From assembly GCF_014192095.1 (NCBI RefSeq), contig NZ_JACHXN010000001.1, positions 186,001 through 250,000 of the forward strand: 64,000 nt of DNA, read 5' to 3'. Below, one piece after another: positions 47,324 to 56,801 of the stretch (position 1 is the first letter of the stretch; each line of letters starts with the position of its first letter). The stretch is from Phyllobacterium trifolii. Lineage in GTDB: Bacteria; Pseudomonadota; Alphaproteobacteria; Rhizobiales; Rhizobiaceae. The notes below the pieces were generated by a model. That model saw nothing but the letters and a program-made list of their open reading frames with translations, had not been told where the DNA came from and did not search any database. The position numbers and the translations under genes are program-made.

Positions 47324-48655
47324 ATGGCAACCCTCAACGATCCGAGATTTGGTTTTTGCCGTGACTGTCTGGCGACCCAGACATCGGAGGGTAAACGCTG
47401 CCATGTCTGCGGCAGCCCCCGTCTCTTGCGCCATCCAGAGCTCTATAGCCTCAGCATCGCCCATGTGGACTGCGATGCGTTCTATGCTTCAGTCGAAAAG
47501 CGCGACAATCCGGAATTGCGAAACAAGCCTGTCATTATTGGCGGCGGGAAACGCGGCGTCGTTTCAACAGCTTGCTATGTAGCGCGCATCCATGGCGTGA
47601 AGTCAGCGATGCCGATGTTCAAAGCTCTGGAGGCTTGTCCGCACGCTGTCGTCATCAGTCCCAACATGGAAAAATATGCGAGGGTCGGTCGCGAAATCCG
47701 CCAGATGATGCGCGATTTGACTCCTTTGGTCGAGCCGTTATCAATCGATGAAGCCTTTCTGGATCTGTCGGGGACCGAGCGCCTGCATCACGATCCACCT
47801 TCCCGTGTGATGGCGCATTTTTCAAATCGTGTAGAACGAGAAATGGGGCTTTCCGTTTCGGTCGGCATTTCCTACTGCAAGTTCCTGGCGAAGATCGCCT
47901 CGGACTTCGAGAAGCCACGCGGCTTTTCTATCATCGGACAACAAGAGGCACCCGCTTTTCTCGCCGATAAACCGGTTACGATGATTTGGGGCGTCGGCAA
48001 GGCGTTCAACGCAACGCTGGAGCGCGATGGCATCCGCACCATAGGCCAACTTCAGACGATGGAACTTGGCCCCTTGATGGCCGCCTATGGAACGATGGGG
48101 CAGCGCCTCTACCGCTTGTCGCGGGGACTTGATACGCGCCGCGTCGAACCTGACAGCGAAAGCAAAAGTGTATCTGCTGAAACAACCTTCAATGAAGATA
48201 TCGCATCACTTGAAGAGCTTACACCGATATTGCGGTCTTTGTCGGAAAAGGTCTCGAGGCGCCTCAAAGCGGCTGACATCGCTGGAAGGACTGTCGTTCT
48301 TAAATTGAAGTCTCGGGATTTCAAACTCAGAACCCGGAACCGGCAGTTGGCTGATCCGACACAACTGGCCGACAGGATTTTCCGCACTGGCTTTTCCTTG
48401 CTTGAAAAAGAAATCGACGGCACGCGATTTCGTCTACTCGGGATCGGCGTCAGCGACCTTGGTAACGATGACCGCGCTGACCCGCTCGACCTCGTCGATA
48501 TTCAGGCGACTAAACGTGCGGTTGCCGAAACGGCGATAGACAAGCTTCGCGGGAAATTCGGCAACAATGCTGTCGAGACCGGATACACGTTCGGCAGGGT
48601 CAAATCTCGAGTCGAAGCTCTGCCAGATGATACGGATTCAAACGAAAACCGGTGA
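47324..48655 (+). CDS. dinB: DNA polymerase IV with N-terminal zinc ribbon
   Basis: Y-family translesion polymerase. Numbering from ATG 47324: an extra N-terminal four-cysteine ribbon (FCRDC, Cys12/15; RCHVCG, Cys26/29), then the palm with catalytic Asp49 in [15 protein letters not shown] and SIDEAFLD (Asp142-Glu143), the thumb HhH region ([20 protein letters not shown]) and the little-finger domain. The ribbon is absent from E. coli Pol IV. The frame opens at ATG 47309, but that codon lies inside the LexA box. I therefore prefer 47324, which would make the mRNA nearly leaderless. No beta-clamp motif of the classical C-terminal type stands out. Confidence 0.93.
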   Translation: MATLNDPRFGFCRDCLATQTSEGKRCHVCGSPRLLRHPELYSLSIAHVDCDAFYASVEKRDNPELRNKPVIIGGGKRGVVSTACYVARIHGVKSAMPMFKALEACPHAVVISPNMEKYARVGREIRQMMRDLTPLVEPLSIDEAFLDLSGTERLHHDPPSRVMAHFSNRVEREMGLSVSVGISYCKFLAKIASDFEKPRGFSIIGQQEAPAFLADKPVTMIWGVGKAFNATLERDGIRTIGQLQTMELGPLMAAYGTMGQRLYRLSRGLDTRRVEPDSESKSVSAETTFNEDIASLEELTPILRSLSEKVSRRLKAADIAGRTVVLKLKSRDFKLRTRNRQLADPTQLADRIFRTGFSLLEKEIDGTRFRLLGIGVSDLGNDDRADPLDLVDIQATKRAVAETAIDKLRGKFGNNAVETGYTFGRVKSRVEALPDDTDSNENR

Positions 48656-48675
48656 ATATGAGACAAGACTCTCCG

Positions 48676-48712
48676 AATCTGGAACAAGAATGGTCAAATC
48701 TGGAACAAGAAT
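48676..48712 (+). repeat. Short direct repeat after dinB
   Basis: AATCTGGAACAAGAAT occurs at 48676-48691 and 48697-48712 with a period of 21 bases, between the convergent dinB and dnaE ends. Two copies only. Confidence 0.6.
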
Positions 48713-48759
48713 TTCCACTCGGAATTGCAATTCAGTTGTGACTGGTTGAACTGCACCCC

Positions 48760-51700
48760 TCAGGCCATCTCGACTTCCACAATTCCCGGTATGGCTTTCA
48801 TGGCACTTGCGACCTGCGGACCGACACGATAGCGGTTCGGCAATTCGATTTCGACTTCGGATGCACCGTTCTCCTTGATCAGGATCAGACTCACCACCTG
48901 GCCGTCGTTTTGCGGCACCAGATAGGGAGTAATGGCACTTAGCGGCTCGCTGGAACGCATATAAAGGCGCAGGGCCTTCTGCATGCGGGTCGCCTCGTCT
49001 TCGAGCGATTGGGCCGTCTGGATGCGCAGGCTAATGCCTTCCGGGCGGTCCTCGGCACCAACAGTGACCACCACCGACCGACCGGGCTCAAGTAGATCGC
49101 GGTACTGCGACAGAGCTTCAGAAAAGAGTACCGCTTCAAATTGTCCTGAGGAATCAGAGAATTGGATAATTCCCATCTTGTTGCCGGTCTTCGTCTTGCG
49201 CTCCTGCTTAGCCGTAATTGTCCCGGCAAGACGTCCAGCATTGGCGCCGCGCTTGACCGCCGCTGAAAACTCCGACCAGGTCTGGACGCGCATCTTTTCA
49301 AGCACTGCCCGGTACTCGTCGAGCGGATGGGCCGAGAGATAGAAACCCGCCGCTTCGAATTCCCGTCGCAACTTCTCGGCCGAAAGCCAAGGTGCAGCCG
49401 CGGGAAGTTGGATGGTTTGGGCACCTGCGGCCATTCCCCCGAATATATCCGCCTGACCGCTAACGCTGTCTTCCTGTGTACGTTGTGCATGGCCGATAAT
49501 CCGGTCGAGCCCGGCAATCAGCGCAGGCCGTTCACGCCCGAAACAGTCGAAAGCCCCAGCATTTATAAGGCTTTCGAAGACGCGGCGATTGACGACACGC
49601 GGGTCGATCCGCTCGCAGAAATCCTCAAGGCTGGCGTAGGGCGTCGCACCGCGCTTCTCGACAATATGATCGACAGCCGCTTCGCCAACGCCCTTGATGG
49701 CCGCCAGAGAATAGAAGATACGGTTCTCGCCTACCTCGAACAAACGATAAGACGTATTGACCGATGGAGTGACGACTTCGATGCCAAGCCGTACCGCCTC
49801 CCGGCGGAAATCGTTGAGCTTGTCCGTATTGGACATGTCGTATGTCATTGATGCGGCAAGGAATTCCACTGGATAGTGGGCCTTCATGTAGGCCGTCTGG
49901 AATGATACGATCGCATAGGCGGCGGCATGGGATTTGTTGAATCCGTAGTCCGCGAACTTGGCCAACAGATCGAAGATGAAGTTGGCTTGCGGCTTGGTCA
50001 CACCACGCTCGACGGCTCCATCAACGAATCGGACCCGCTGCATGTCCATTTCGGCACGGATCTTCTTGCCCATGGCACGGCGAAGAAGATCGGCCTCGCC
50101 GAGTGTATAGCCCGACATTTCCTGCGCGATCTGCATCACCTGTTCCTGATAGATGATGACGCCTTGGGTCTCCTTGACAAGATGATCGATCTTCGGATGG
50201 ATCGATGCCATCTCTTCATCGCCATTCTTACGTGCATTATAGGTCGGAATGTTCTCCATCGGGCCCGGCCGATACAGCGCGACAAGCGCGATGATATCTT
50301 CAATCCGGTCGGGCCTCATGCCGATCAGCGCCTTGCGCATGCCGGTACTTTCCACCTGAAACACGCCGACCGTCTCACCGCGGGACAGCATCTCGTAAGT
50401 AAGTTTATCGTCGAAGGGCAGATTCGAAAGATCTACCGTGATATCGCGCCGCTTGAGGAGGTTGACGGCGGTCTGCAGAACGGTGAGCGTTTTCAGACCA
50501 AGGAAATCGAATTTGACCAGCCCAGCCTCTTCAACCATTTTCATGTTGAACTGCGTAACCGGCATATCCGACCGCGGATCGCGATACATCGGTACAAGTT
50601 CCGACAAAGGCCGATCACCGATGACGATACCCGCCGCGTGAGTCGACGCGTGGCGATAAAGCCCCTCCAGCTTCAAGGATATGTCGAGCAATCGCTCGAC
50701 GACTGGCTCCTTGTCACGTTCCTCCCGCAATCGTGGCTCATCTTCGATTGCCTTGGATAGTGTTACAGGATTTGCCGGGTTTGCTGGCACCATTTTGGTC
50801 AGACGGTCGACCTGACCATACGGCATTTCCAATACACGTCCGACATCGCGCAATACGGCGCGAGCCTGGAGCGTACCGAAGGTTATGATCTGAGCTACCT
50901 GATCACGGCCATATTTACCCTGAACATAACGAATAACCTCATCGCGCCGCTCCTGGCAGAAGTCGATATCAAAATCGGGCATCGAGACGCGGTCCGGATT
51001 AAGAAAGCGCTCGAAGAGGAGGGAGAAACGAAGGGGATCAACGTCCGTGATCGTTAGGGCATAGGCGACAAGTGAACCCGCGCCTGATCCACGTCCGGGA
51101 CCGACCGGGATATCATGAGCTTTGGCCCATTTGATAAAGTCGGCAACAATGAGAAAGTAACCCGGATATTTCATCCGGGTGATGATAGAAATCTCGTATT
51201 CCAGCCGTTCCGAATATTGCACGGCTGTATGGCCACCGGCTAGCCCCAAGGTCTGGATCCGCTGCGCAAGGCCTTCCCGCGCCTGACGCGCCAACTCATG
51301 CGCCTCGGCTTGCAACGCCGCTTCCGGGTCAGCACTCTCGCCCGTAAAGCGCGGCAAAATCGGCGCACGGTTCTTCGGATAGTAGGAACAACGCAGTGCG
51401 ATCTCGACAGTATTCTCAACCGCCTCAGGCAGATCGGCAAATAGCTCCACCATCTCGTCTTCGCTCTTGAGATAGTGATCCGGTGTTAACCTGCGGCGAT
51501 CGTCAATCGACAGAAGAGAGCCGGAGGCAATCGCCAAAAGTGCATCGTGCGCTTCATAATCAGCACTCTTAGAAAAAAACACATCGTTCGTGGCAACGAG
51601 CGGCAGTTCCAATTCGTAGGCAAGTTCGACTTGCGCTGCTTCCAACGCGCGATCGTAACCGCGATGACGCTGGAGTTCGACATAGACTCGATCGCCGAAC

Positions 51701-52257
51701 AGCGATTTCAAATAGTTCAGCCGCTGCCGCGCACGATCAATCCGATCGTCCTTGATCGATTTTGCAATGGGACCTTCAGGACCGCCAGACAAAGCGATGA
51801 TACCGTCCGTACGACCGTTGAGCCATGCCGACGTTATGTGTACCGGATCACCGGCCGCCGTTTCCAGGTACGCACGACTAACGAGGCGCACGAGATTGGC
51901 ATAGCCTGCCTCCGTGGCAGCAAGGAGCACGAGTGGCGCCAGTCCCAGCGCTTCGCGTCGGTTGGCGCTGCGGCTTTCCTCCGCCTGGTCATGAAAGGCG
52001 ATATCAAGCTGACAGCCGATAATGGGCTGCAGACCTGCCTTCGATCCTTTCTGGGCAAATTCAAGAGCCCCAAAAAGATTATTCGTGTCGGTAATCGCAA
52101 TCGCCGGCGCCTTGTTGGCAACGGCGAGATCAATGACTTTCGGAACCTGCAGGGCGCCTTCAAGTAAGGAATACGCAGAATGGACTCGAAGGTGGACGAA
52201 GCGCAGCGCTTGTTTGCTCGCGACGCTTAGACTGCTGTTGGTCTGTCCATCTGCCAA
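48760..52257 (-). CDS. dnaE: DNA polymerase III alpha subunit
   Basis: Replicative polymerase of the chromosome, 1165 residues. The N-terminal PHP domain (RFVHLRVHSAYSLLEGAL) is followed by the C-family palm with the catalytic carboxylates in MPDFDIDFCQERRDEVI (Asp430 and Asp432), the fingers (GVIIYQEQVMQIAQEMSGYT), a helix-hairpin-helix near KGVGEAAVDHIV, and an OB fold (GTITAKQERKTKTGNKMGII). The start is a TTG at 52257 with GGAGA eight bases before it; the ATG at 52250 is out of frame. This is the housekeeping DnaE1, not the ImuABC-associated DnaE2. Its leader contains structured DNA and, further up, the SOS micropeptide. Confidence 0.95.
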   Translation of the reverse strand: MADGQTNSSLSVASKQALRFVHLRVHSAYSLLEGALQVPKVIDLAVANKAPAIAITDTNNLFGALEFAQKGSKAGLQPIIGCQLDIAFHDQAEESRSANRREALGLAPLVLLAATEAGYANLVRLVSRAYLETAAGDPVHITSAWLNGRTDGIIALSGGPEGPIAKSIKDDRIDRARQRLNYLKSLFGDRVYVELQRHRGYDRALEAAQVELAYELELPLVATNDVFFSKSADYEAHDALLAIASGSLLSIDDRRRLTPDHYLKSEDEMVELFADLPEAVENTVEIALRCSYYPKNRAPILPRFTGESADPEAALQAEAHELARQAREGLAQRIQTLGLAGGHTAVQYSERLEYEISIITRMKYPGYFLIVADFIKWAKAHDIPVGPGRGSGAGSLVAYALTITDVDPLRFSLLFERFLNPDRVSMPDFDIDFCQERRDEVIRYVQGKYGRDQVAQIITFGTLQARAVLRDVGRVLEMPYGQVDRLTKMVPANPANPVTLSKAIEDEPRLREERDKEPVVERLLDISLKLEGLYRHASTHAAGIVIGDRPLSELVPMYRDPRSDMPVTQFNMKMVEEAGLVKFDFLGLKTLTVLQTAVNLLKRRDITVDLSNLPFDDKLTYEMLSRGETVGVFQVESTGMRKALIGMRPDRIEDIIALVALYRPGPMENIPTYNARKNGDEEMASIHPKIDHLVKETQGVIIYQEQVMQIAQEMSGYTLGEADLLRRAMGKKIRAEMDMQRVRFVDGAVERGVTKPQANFIFDLLAKFADYGFNKSHAAAYAIVSFQTAYMKAHYPVEFLAASMTYDMSNTDKLNDFRREAVRLGIEVVTPSVNTSYRLFEVGENRIFYSLAAIKGVGEAAVDHIVEKRGATPYASLEDFCERIDPRVVNRRVFESLINAGAFDCFGRERPALIAGLDRIIGHAQRTQEDSVSGQADIFGGMAAGAQTIQLPAAAPWLSAEKLRREFEAAGFYLSAHPLDEYRAVLEKMRVQTWSEFSAAVKRGANAGRLAGTITAKQERKTKTGNKMGIIQFSDSSGQFEAVLFSEALSQYRDLLEPGRSVVVTVGAEDRPEGISLRIQTAQSLEDEATRMQKALRLYMRSSEPLSAITPYLVPQNDGQVVSLILIKENGASEVEIELPNRYRVGPQVASAMKAIPGIVEVEMA

Positions 52258-52329
52258 TTATCTGTCTCCGAAACCTGAACGGAGAAACTGATTCACCGCA
52301 CATTTATAGTCGGACATGCGCGATGAGGT

Positions 52330-52376
52330 GTCCACCAGTATTGGGGATTCTCGTATTTCAACGGTGGACAAGAATC
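52330..52376 (-). other. Pseudoknot-like pairing in the dnaE leader
   Basis: Interleaved complementary segments: GTCCACC (52330-52336) with GGTGGAC (52363-52369), and GATTCT (52346-52351) with AGAATC (52371-52376). The order 1-2-1'-2' is an H-type pseudoknot topology. A further hairpin ACTCAA-ACG-TTGAGT lies at about 52390-52404. No U run follows, so it is not a simple terminator. Confidence 0.35.
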
Positions 52377-52422
52377 GGGATCGCAAGCACTCAAACGTTG
52401 AGTTGCAGTGATCTCGGCTTCG

Positions 52423-52509
52423 TCAGATTGCGCTCACCCACATTGCAAACGTCGCAATGAACAGGCTGACTGTAACGAATGACATAACATCCTGAAAAAG
52501 TTCGCTCAT
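52423..52509 (-). CDS. SOS-controlled membrane micropeptide, 28 aa
   Basis: A 28-residue frame. It begins MSELFQDVM and continues with one hydrophobic helix, SFVTVSLFIATFAMWVSAI, which ends at the C-terminus, so the predicted product is a single-pass inner-membrane peptide with a short polar N-terminus. GAAGG lies nine bases before the ATG. A perfect LexA box (52549-52563) sits 39 bases upstream, between a TTGGAA -35 and a TATACA -10. dnaE starts 165 bases downstream on the same strand. Size, topology and control resemble SidA of Caulobacter, a 29-residue LexA-controlled inner-membrane inhibitor of FtsW/FtsN. Function here is inference. Confidence 0.65.
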   Translation of the reverse strand: MSELFQDVMSFVTVSLFIATFAMWVSAI

Positions 52510-52542
52510 CGGTAAAACCCTTCTTAGTTGTCTGTATGTATA

Positions 52543-52566
52543 TCTTTTGTTCTATTTTTGTTCCAA
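52543..52566 (-). promoter_or_regulatory. LexA (SOS) box and promoter of the micropeptide
   Basis: Minus strand: GAAC-AAAAATA-GAAC (52563-52549), exact GAAC-N7-GAAC. A TTGGAA -35 overlaps its upstream end, and TATACA follows 18 bases later as -10, so bound LexA would block the promoter. The transcript covers the 28-aa gene and may continue into dnaE. Confidence 0.8.
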
Positions 52567-52639
52567 AGTCAAGCACACCCAACCACCCATTGGCGCTATG
52601 GTTTTCGAAATATTAATGGAAGGTAAAATGGAGTCGCGA

Positions 52640-53323
52640 TCAGAGGTTGGTGATTTTGCCGTCCTTGAGCGTCACCCGCCTGTCCATGCGACGCGCCAGC
52701 TCGAAATTATGAGTGGCTATCATGGCTGACAGCCCCGACTGTCTAACAAGCGCTTCAAGTGCTTCGAACACATAGGAAGATGTCACCGGATCGAGATTGC
52801 CTGTCGGTTCGTCAGCGAGAAGCACCAAGGGTGCGTTCGCCACAGCACGGGCAATAGCCACGCGCTGTTGCTCGCCGCCGGAGAGTTCGCTGGGACGGTG
52901 CGAAGCACGCGCGCCAACCTTCATATAATCGAGTAGCTGCTGGGCGCGCTCGGATGCCACAGCTGGCTTCATGCCGCGGATTAGTTGCGGCATCATAACG
53001 TTCTCCAATGCCGTGAATTCAGGGAGAAGATGATGGAACTGATAGACAAAGCCGATGTCGTTTCGCCGTATGGCCGTACGCTCTTCATCGGAAAGCGAAC
53101 CGCAGGACCTGCCGTCCAGAATAACATCGCCGCTGTCAGGCCGCTCCAGCAATCCAGCCGTATGCAACAGTGTCGACTTGCCCGCCCCGGAAGGCGCGAC
53201 AAGCGCCACCATCTCGCCTTTGCCAAGCGAAAAGCTGGCGTCGTTGAGAATGACCAACTCACGGCCAATCTCGTCATAACGGCGGCCGACATTCGTCAGC
53301 TGCAAAATTGGCCCTGCCACCAT
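52640..53323 (-). CDS. lolD: Lipoprotein-releasing system ATP-binding protein LolD
   Basis: ABC ATPase that energises extraction of outer-membrane lipoproteins from the inner membrane. The 227 residues show Walker [10 protein letters not shown] (43-51), the Q loop [20 protein letters not shown], signature [14 protein letters not shown], and Walker [12 protein letters not shown]. The FHHLLPEF segment is typical of LolD/MacB. It follows lolC by one base and is the last gene of proS-lolC-lolD. Confidence 0.95.
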   Translation of the reverse strand: MVAGPILQLTNVGRRYDEIGRELVILNDASFSLGKGEMVALVAPSGAGKSTLLHTAGLLERPDSGDVILDGRSCGSLSDEERTAIRRNDIGFVYQFHHLLPEFTALENVMMPQLIRGMKPAVASERAQQLLDYMKVGARASHRPSELSGGEQQRVAIARAVANAPLVLLADEPTGNLDPVTSSYVFEALEALVRQSGLSAMIATHNFELARRMDRRVTLKDGKITNL

Positions 53324-53324
53324 T

Positions 53325-54611
53325 TTATTCGTACCTCAAGGCTTCAACGGGATCGAGCTTGGCTGCGCGCCATGCTGGAAACAGCGTTGCCAGAAATGAC
53401 AGGACCAATGCCATGAGGATGACCGAGAAGGTCTCGTTGAAATCCATTTTGGCGGGCAAGGTGCTCAAGAAATAGAGTTCAGGATTGAACAGCGTGGTGC
53501 CGGAAATCCAGGAAAAGAATTCTCTGATTCGTTCGACGTTGAGGCATACAACGACGCCAAGAACCACACCTGCAATCGTTCCGGTCACACCGATCGCAGC
53601 ACCCGTCATAAGAAAGATGCGCAGGATCGAGTTTCGCGTCGCCCCCATGGTCCGAAGGATGGCAATGTCATGCCCCTTGTCCTTTACCAGCATTATCAGT
53701 CCGGAGATGATATTGAGAGCCGCGACGAGAACGATCAGCGTCAGAATCATGAACATGACATTACGCTCAACCTGAAGGGCGGAAAAGAACGTCTGATTGC
53801 GCTGACGCCAGTCGGTGAGCATGATCGACCGCTGTGCCGCATCCTCGATCGGTTTCTTCAACGCGTCGATATTGTCCGGATTATCGGCGAATATCTCGAT
53901 CGATTGAACCTTGTTTTCCTGGTTGAAATAGAGCTGCGATTCATCGAGCGGCATAAGTACGATCGATGCGTCATACTCGGACATGCCGATCTCGAATATG
54001 GCCGTAACTGGATAGGATTTGACACGCGGAGCCATGCCGAGCGGCGTCACATCCCCATCCGGAGATATCAAGGTAAGTTTATCACCGAGACCGAGACCCA
54101 TATTTTCAGCCATACGCGTCCCGATAGCGACGCCGCCAGCCGTGTTGAATCCCTGAAACGTACCTTGGCGCACGTTTTTGGAAACAAGCTGCAGTTTCGC
54201 GATGTCTTCCTCGCGCAAGCCGCGCACCAGGGCGCCAGCCCCTGCCCCGACATTACCTTTGGCCAGCACCTGTCCCTCGACAACCGGAATGGCAAAGGAG
54301 ACGCCGGGGACAGCGTCGACGCGTTTGATGACCGCATCGTAATCGTCGAAAGGCCGATCCATCGGCTGCATGATAACATGACCGTTGATGCCGAGGATGC
54401 GCGTCAAGAGTTCAGCGCGAAAGCCATTCATCACTGCCATGACGATGATCAACGTCGCAACGCCAAGCATGATCCCGGTAAAAGAGAATCCGGCAATCAC
54501 GGAAATGAACGTTTCCTTGCGCCGGGCGCGCAAATAGCGCCAGGCGATCATACGTTCATAGGCTGAGAACGGCTTGGAACCGTTCGGCGCGGTGACTGCC
54601 TTTTCGCTCAT
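53325..54611 (-). CDS. lolC: Lipoprotein-releasing system permease LolC/E
   Basis: Inner-membrane permease of the Lol exporter, 428 residues. Four transmembrane helices: about 38-60 near the N-terminus and three near the C-terminus ([60 protein letters not shown]), enclosing a large periplasmic domain. The conserved [20 protein letters not shown] coupling helix contacts LolD. A single permease gene is present, so it probably works as a homodimer. The ATG overlaps the proS stop by three bases (ATGA). Confidence 0.93.
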   Translation of the reverse strand: MSEKAVTAPNGSKPFSAYERMIAWRYLRARRKETFISVIAGFSFTGIMLGVATLIIVMAVMNGFRAELLTRILGINGHVIMQPMDRPFDDYDAVIKRVDAVPGVSFAIPVVEGQVLAKGNVGAGAGALVRGLREEDIAKLQLVSKNVRQGTFQGFNTAGGVAIGTRMAENMGLGLGDKLTLISPDGDVTPLGMAPRVKSYPVTAIFEIGMSEYDASIVLMPLDESQLYFNQENKVQSIEIFADNPDNIDALKKPIEDAAQRSIMLTDWRQRNQTFFSALQVERNVMFMILTLIVLVAALNIISGLIMLVKDKGHDIAILRTMGATRNSILRIFLMTGAAIGVTGTIAGVVLGVVVCLNVERIREFFSWISGTTLFNPELYFLSTLPAKMDFNETFSVILMALVLSFLATLFPAWRAAKLDPVEALRYE

Positions 54612-55948
54612 AAAATTCCTGCCTGAACGCCTGCGAGCTTGTTAAGCGCAGCTTCAATACTCAAGGACTCACGCTCGCCAGTCGCTCGGTCCTTGATCTC
54701 GACCTCACCGGCAGCAACGCCGCGCGGGCCGACTATGACCTGTGTGGGCAGACCGATCAGATCCATTGTGGCGAACTTGGCACCCGGGCGATCATCCGTG
54801 TCGTCAAGCAGAGGCTCAAGGCCAGCATTTGTCAACGCATCGTACAATTTGGCCGAAACGGCGTCGCAGGCCGCGTCGCCGGGTTTCATATTCACAATAC
54901 CCACACCGAAGGGCGCAACGGCTTTTGGCCAGATAATGCCGTTCTCGTCATGCGACGCTTCGATGATTGCAGCGACCACACGTGACGGCCCAATACCGTA
55001 GGAGCCCATTGAAACCGGGTAGTCCTTGCCGTCTGGTCCGGTTACCTTGGCGCCCATTGGTTCGGAATATTTCGTTCCAAAGTGGAAAATGTGGCCCACT
55101 TCGATACCGCGAGCAGCGAGTTGCTCCGAAGCACCGACCTTTTCCCACGCCGCCTCGTCATGCATTTCGTCGGTGGCAGCATAAGGCGTGGTCCAGCGCT
55201 TAACGATATCGGCAATCTGCGCATCATCATTAAAGTCGGTATCGGGATCGGGCACGGGCAGATCGAGATAGGCGCGATCGCAGAAAACCTGGCTCTCGCC
55301 CGTATCGGCGAGAATGATGAATTCATGGCTGAGATCGCCGCCGATCGGACCCGTATCGGCCCGCATGGGAATGACTTTGATACCCAGTCGCGAAAACGTA
55401 CGCAGATAGGCAACGAACATGCGATTGTATGCCGCCTTCGCACCCTCAAAATCCAGATCGAAGGAATAGGCATCCTTCATCAGGAATTCGCGCGACCGCA
55501 TCACCCCGAAACGCGGACGGCGCTCATCGCGAAACTTCCACTGGATATGATAGAGATTGAGCGGCAAGTCTTTGTAAGATCTGACGTAGGCGCGGAAAAT
55601 CTCGGTGATCATTTCCTCATTCGTCGGACCAAAAAGCATGTCGCGATCACCGCGATCCTTGATGCGCAACATCTCGTCGCCATAGGCGTCATAACGTCCG
55701 CTTTCGCGCCAAAGATCAGCGGACTGGATTGTCGGCATGAGGAGTTCAATTGCACCGGAACGATTCTGCTCCTCGCGAACAATGGCGCTCACCTTGTTCA
55801 GAACCCGCAGACCCGCCGGCAACCAGGCATAGATGCCCGCCGATTCCTGGCGTATCAGACCTGCACGCAACATCAGGCGGTGGGAGACGATTTCCGCCTC
55901 CTTGGGGTTTTCTTTCAGGATGGGTAAAAGGTAACGGGAAAGCCGCAT
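54608..55948 (-). CDS. proS: Prolyl-tRNA synthetase (short alphaproteobacterial type)
   Basis: Class IIa synthetase charging tRNA-Pro. The 446-residue length identifies the form without the editing INS domain. Motif 2-type residues are in [20 protein letters not shown], the TNEEM loop [13 protein letters not shown], and motif 3 in [20 protein letters not shown]; a C-terminal anticodon-binding domain follows ([20 protein letters not shown]). In other alphaproteobacteria mis-charged Ala is cleared by separate INS-like proteins; none is nearby. First gene of the proS-lolC-lolD operon. Confidence 0.96.
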   Translation of the reverse strand: MRLSRYLLPILKENPKEAEIVSHRLMLRAGLIRQESAGIYAWLPAGLRVLNKVSAIVREEQNRSGAIELLMPTIQSADLWRESGRYDAYGDEMLRIKDRGDRDMLFGPTNEEMITEIFRAYVRSYKDLPLNLYHIQWKFRDERRPRFGVMRSREFLMKDAYSFDLDFEGAKAAYNRMFVAYLRTFSRLGIKVIPMRADTGPIGGDLSHEFIILADTGESQVFCDRAYLDLPVPDPDTDFNDDAQIADIVKRWTTPYAATDEMHDEAAWEKVGASEQLAARGIEVGHIFHFGTKYSEPMGAKVTGPDGKDYPVSMGSYGIGPSRVVAAIIEASHDENGIIWPKAVAPFGVGIVNMKPGDAACDAVSAKLYDALTNAGLEPLLDDTDDRPGAKFATMDLIGLPTQVIVGPRGVAAGEVEIKDRATGERESLSIEAALNKLAGVQAGIL

Positions 55949-56141
55949 GGAGAATCACCAAATTGAACATCGCCTGAGTGCTTTAAGAATCAGGCAAAAC
56001 CAAGTGCAAAAGTGATGTTTCTTTACCGGCTTCCCGGCGGATTGGGAACCCGTAATGCCAAATGAAACGGGTGGGGATTTATAAGAGATTCACTGCCTTG
56101 CTGGATTTGTAAGCAAAAAATGACAAGAACGAATATTTTTC
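55949..56141. other. Intergenic region upstream of proS
   Basis: Left part of the 581-base gap between proS and the DUF1467 gene. It must carry the proS promoter on the minus strand. I see no credible gene; short A/T runs are the only feature. The right part of the gap is covered by the candidate sRNA entry, and 56328-56529 shows nothing further that I can support. Confidence 0.45.
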
Positions 56142-56169
56142 GTGACATTTCGCAGGCAGTCCGCTATTT
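56142..56169 (+). promoter_or_regulatory. Possible promoter of candidate small RNA
   Basis: GTGACA at 56142-56147, 16-base spacer, CTATTT at 56164-56169. Moderate match to sigma-70. Confidence 0.35.
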
Positions 56170-56175
56170 TTTTAA

Positions 56176-56327
56176 TCATAAGGAGAAAGTAAGAATATTT
56201 CTGCTTTCCTACGCGGTCAAAGTCTTGGGAGGATGTGACCTGGGCGCGGTTTTCCGCAGCCGCCACGCAAGTGGATTTGGTCAGACGCGATCTTCAAAAT
56301 GCAGGGTGAAAGCCTTGCATTTTTTTT
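56176..56327 (+). ncRNA. Candidate small RNA between proS and the DUF1467 gene
   Basis: About 150 nt bounded by the promoter-like sequence at 56142-56169 and an intrinsic terminator. Internal stems: GCGG-TTTT-CCGC (56246-56257) and CCAC-GCAA-GTGG (56263-56274), the second with a GNRA-type tetraloop. GGGAGGATG (56227-56235) in the unpaired 5' part resembles a ribosome site but no convincing frame follows. The overlapping 82-codon frame 56120-56368 reads through the terminator and looks random. No Rfam family assigned. Confidence 0.4.
56296..56327 (+). terminator. Intrinsic terminator on the plus strand
   Basis: AAAATGCAGG (56296-56305) pairs with CC-T-TGCATTTT (56313-56323), one bulged T, followed by a T run to 56327. 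No plus-strand protein gene ends here, which implies an RNA gene upstream. Confidence 0.75.
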
Positions 56328-56529
56328 GTCTGATTTTGTGGAATCAATACGTTACTGTATTTTCTTGAAGTAACATATAACTTGCCTCTTGGGCTTCAGC
56401 CTCCAACACTTCATTGTAAATAAAATGGCGGTAGGAACGATGTGAGAGATTACTGGTGCGCGCCGCCTCCAATTTCTTTAGCAAGCTAATTTGATTTTTT
56501 TCGTGGCGGGTAATTCTAACTGGCGAAAT

Positions 56530-56799
56530 TCAGTCCAGTTGCGGGAAAAAAACCGGCAGATCGTTTACTCCGTAGCCCAGCACCTCATTCACGACATAGA
56601 AGATGGCAAATATGATTGTGGCCACAATCGTCGTCAGCAGGAAAACTCGGCCCATGCGGTGCTTATGCGGTGCGCTCGGCGTTGTTCCCAACGTCACATC
56701 ATCTTCGTCAGCTTGTGTGCGAAGGCCAATTGGCAGCATTGTAAAAAGAGTGAGCCACCAAAATATGAAATACACCGCCATTGCTGTCGCGATTGGCAT
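56530..56799 (-). CDS. DUF1467 family membrane protein
   Basis: An 89-residue protein with two transmembrane helices (about 3-25, VYFIFWWLTLFTMLPIGL, and 51-73, VFLLTTIVATIIFAIFYVVN) and a charged loop between them (RTQADEDDVTLGTTPSAPHK). Conserved in alphaproteobacteria next to mce and the RNase J gene. Function unknown. It starts two bases after the mce stop and is the last gene of the nuo-to-DUF1467 run. Confidence 0.9.
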   Translation of the reverse strand: MPIATAMAVYFIFWWLTLFTMLPIGLRTQADEDDVTLGTTPSAPHKHRMGRVFLLTTIVATIIFAIFYVVNEVLGYGVNDLPVFFPQLD

Positions 56800-56801
56800 T
56801 C

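Noticed and set aside
48567-48749. 60-codon frame with an SGTR repeat over the dinB end
   Set aside because: Overlaps dinB out of frame; the repeat is just the two copies of a 16-base direct repeat.
56120-56368. 82-codon plus-strand frame upstream of the DUF1467 gene
   Set aside because: Runs through a strong terminator and has no recognisable pattern, despite AGGAG nearby; the RNA interpretation fits better.
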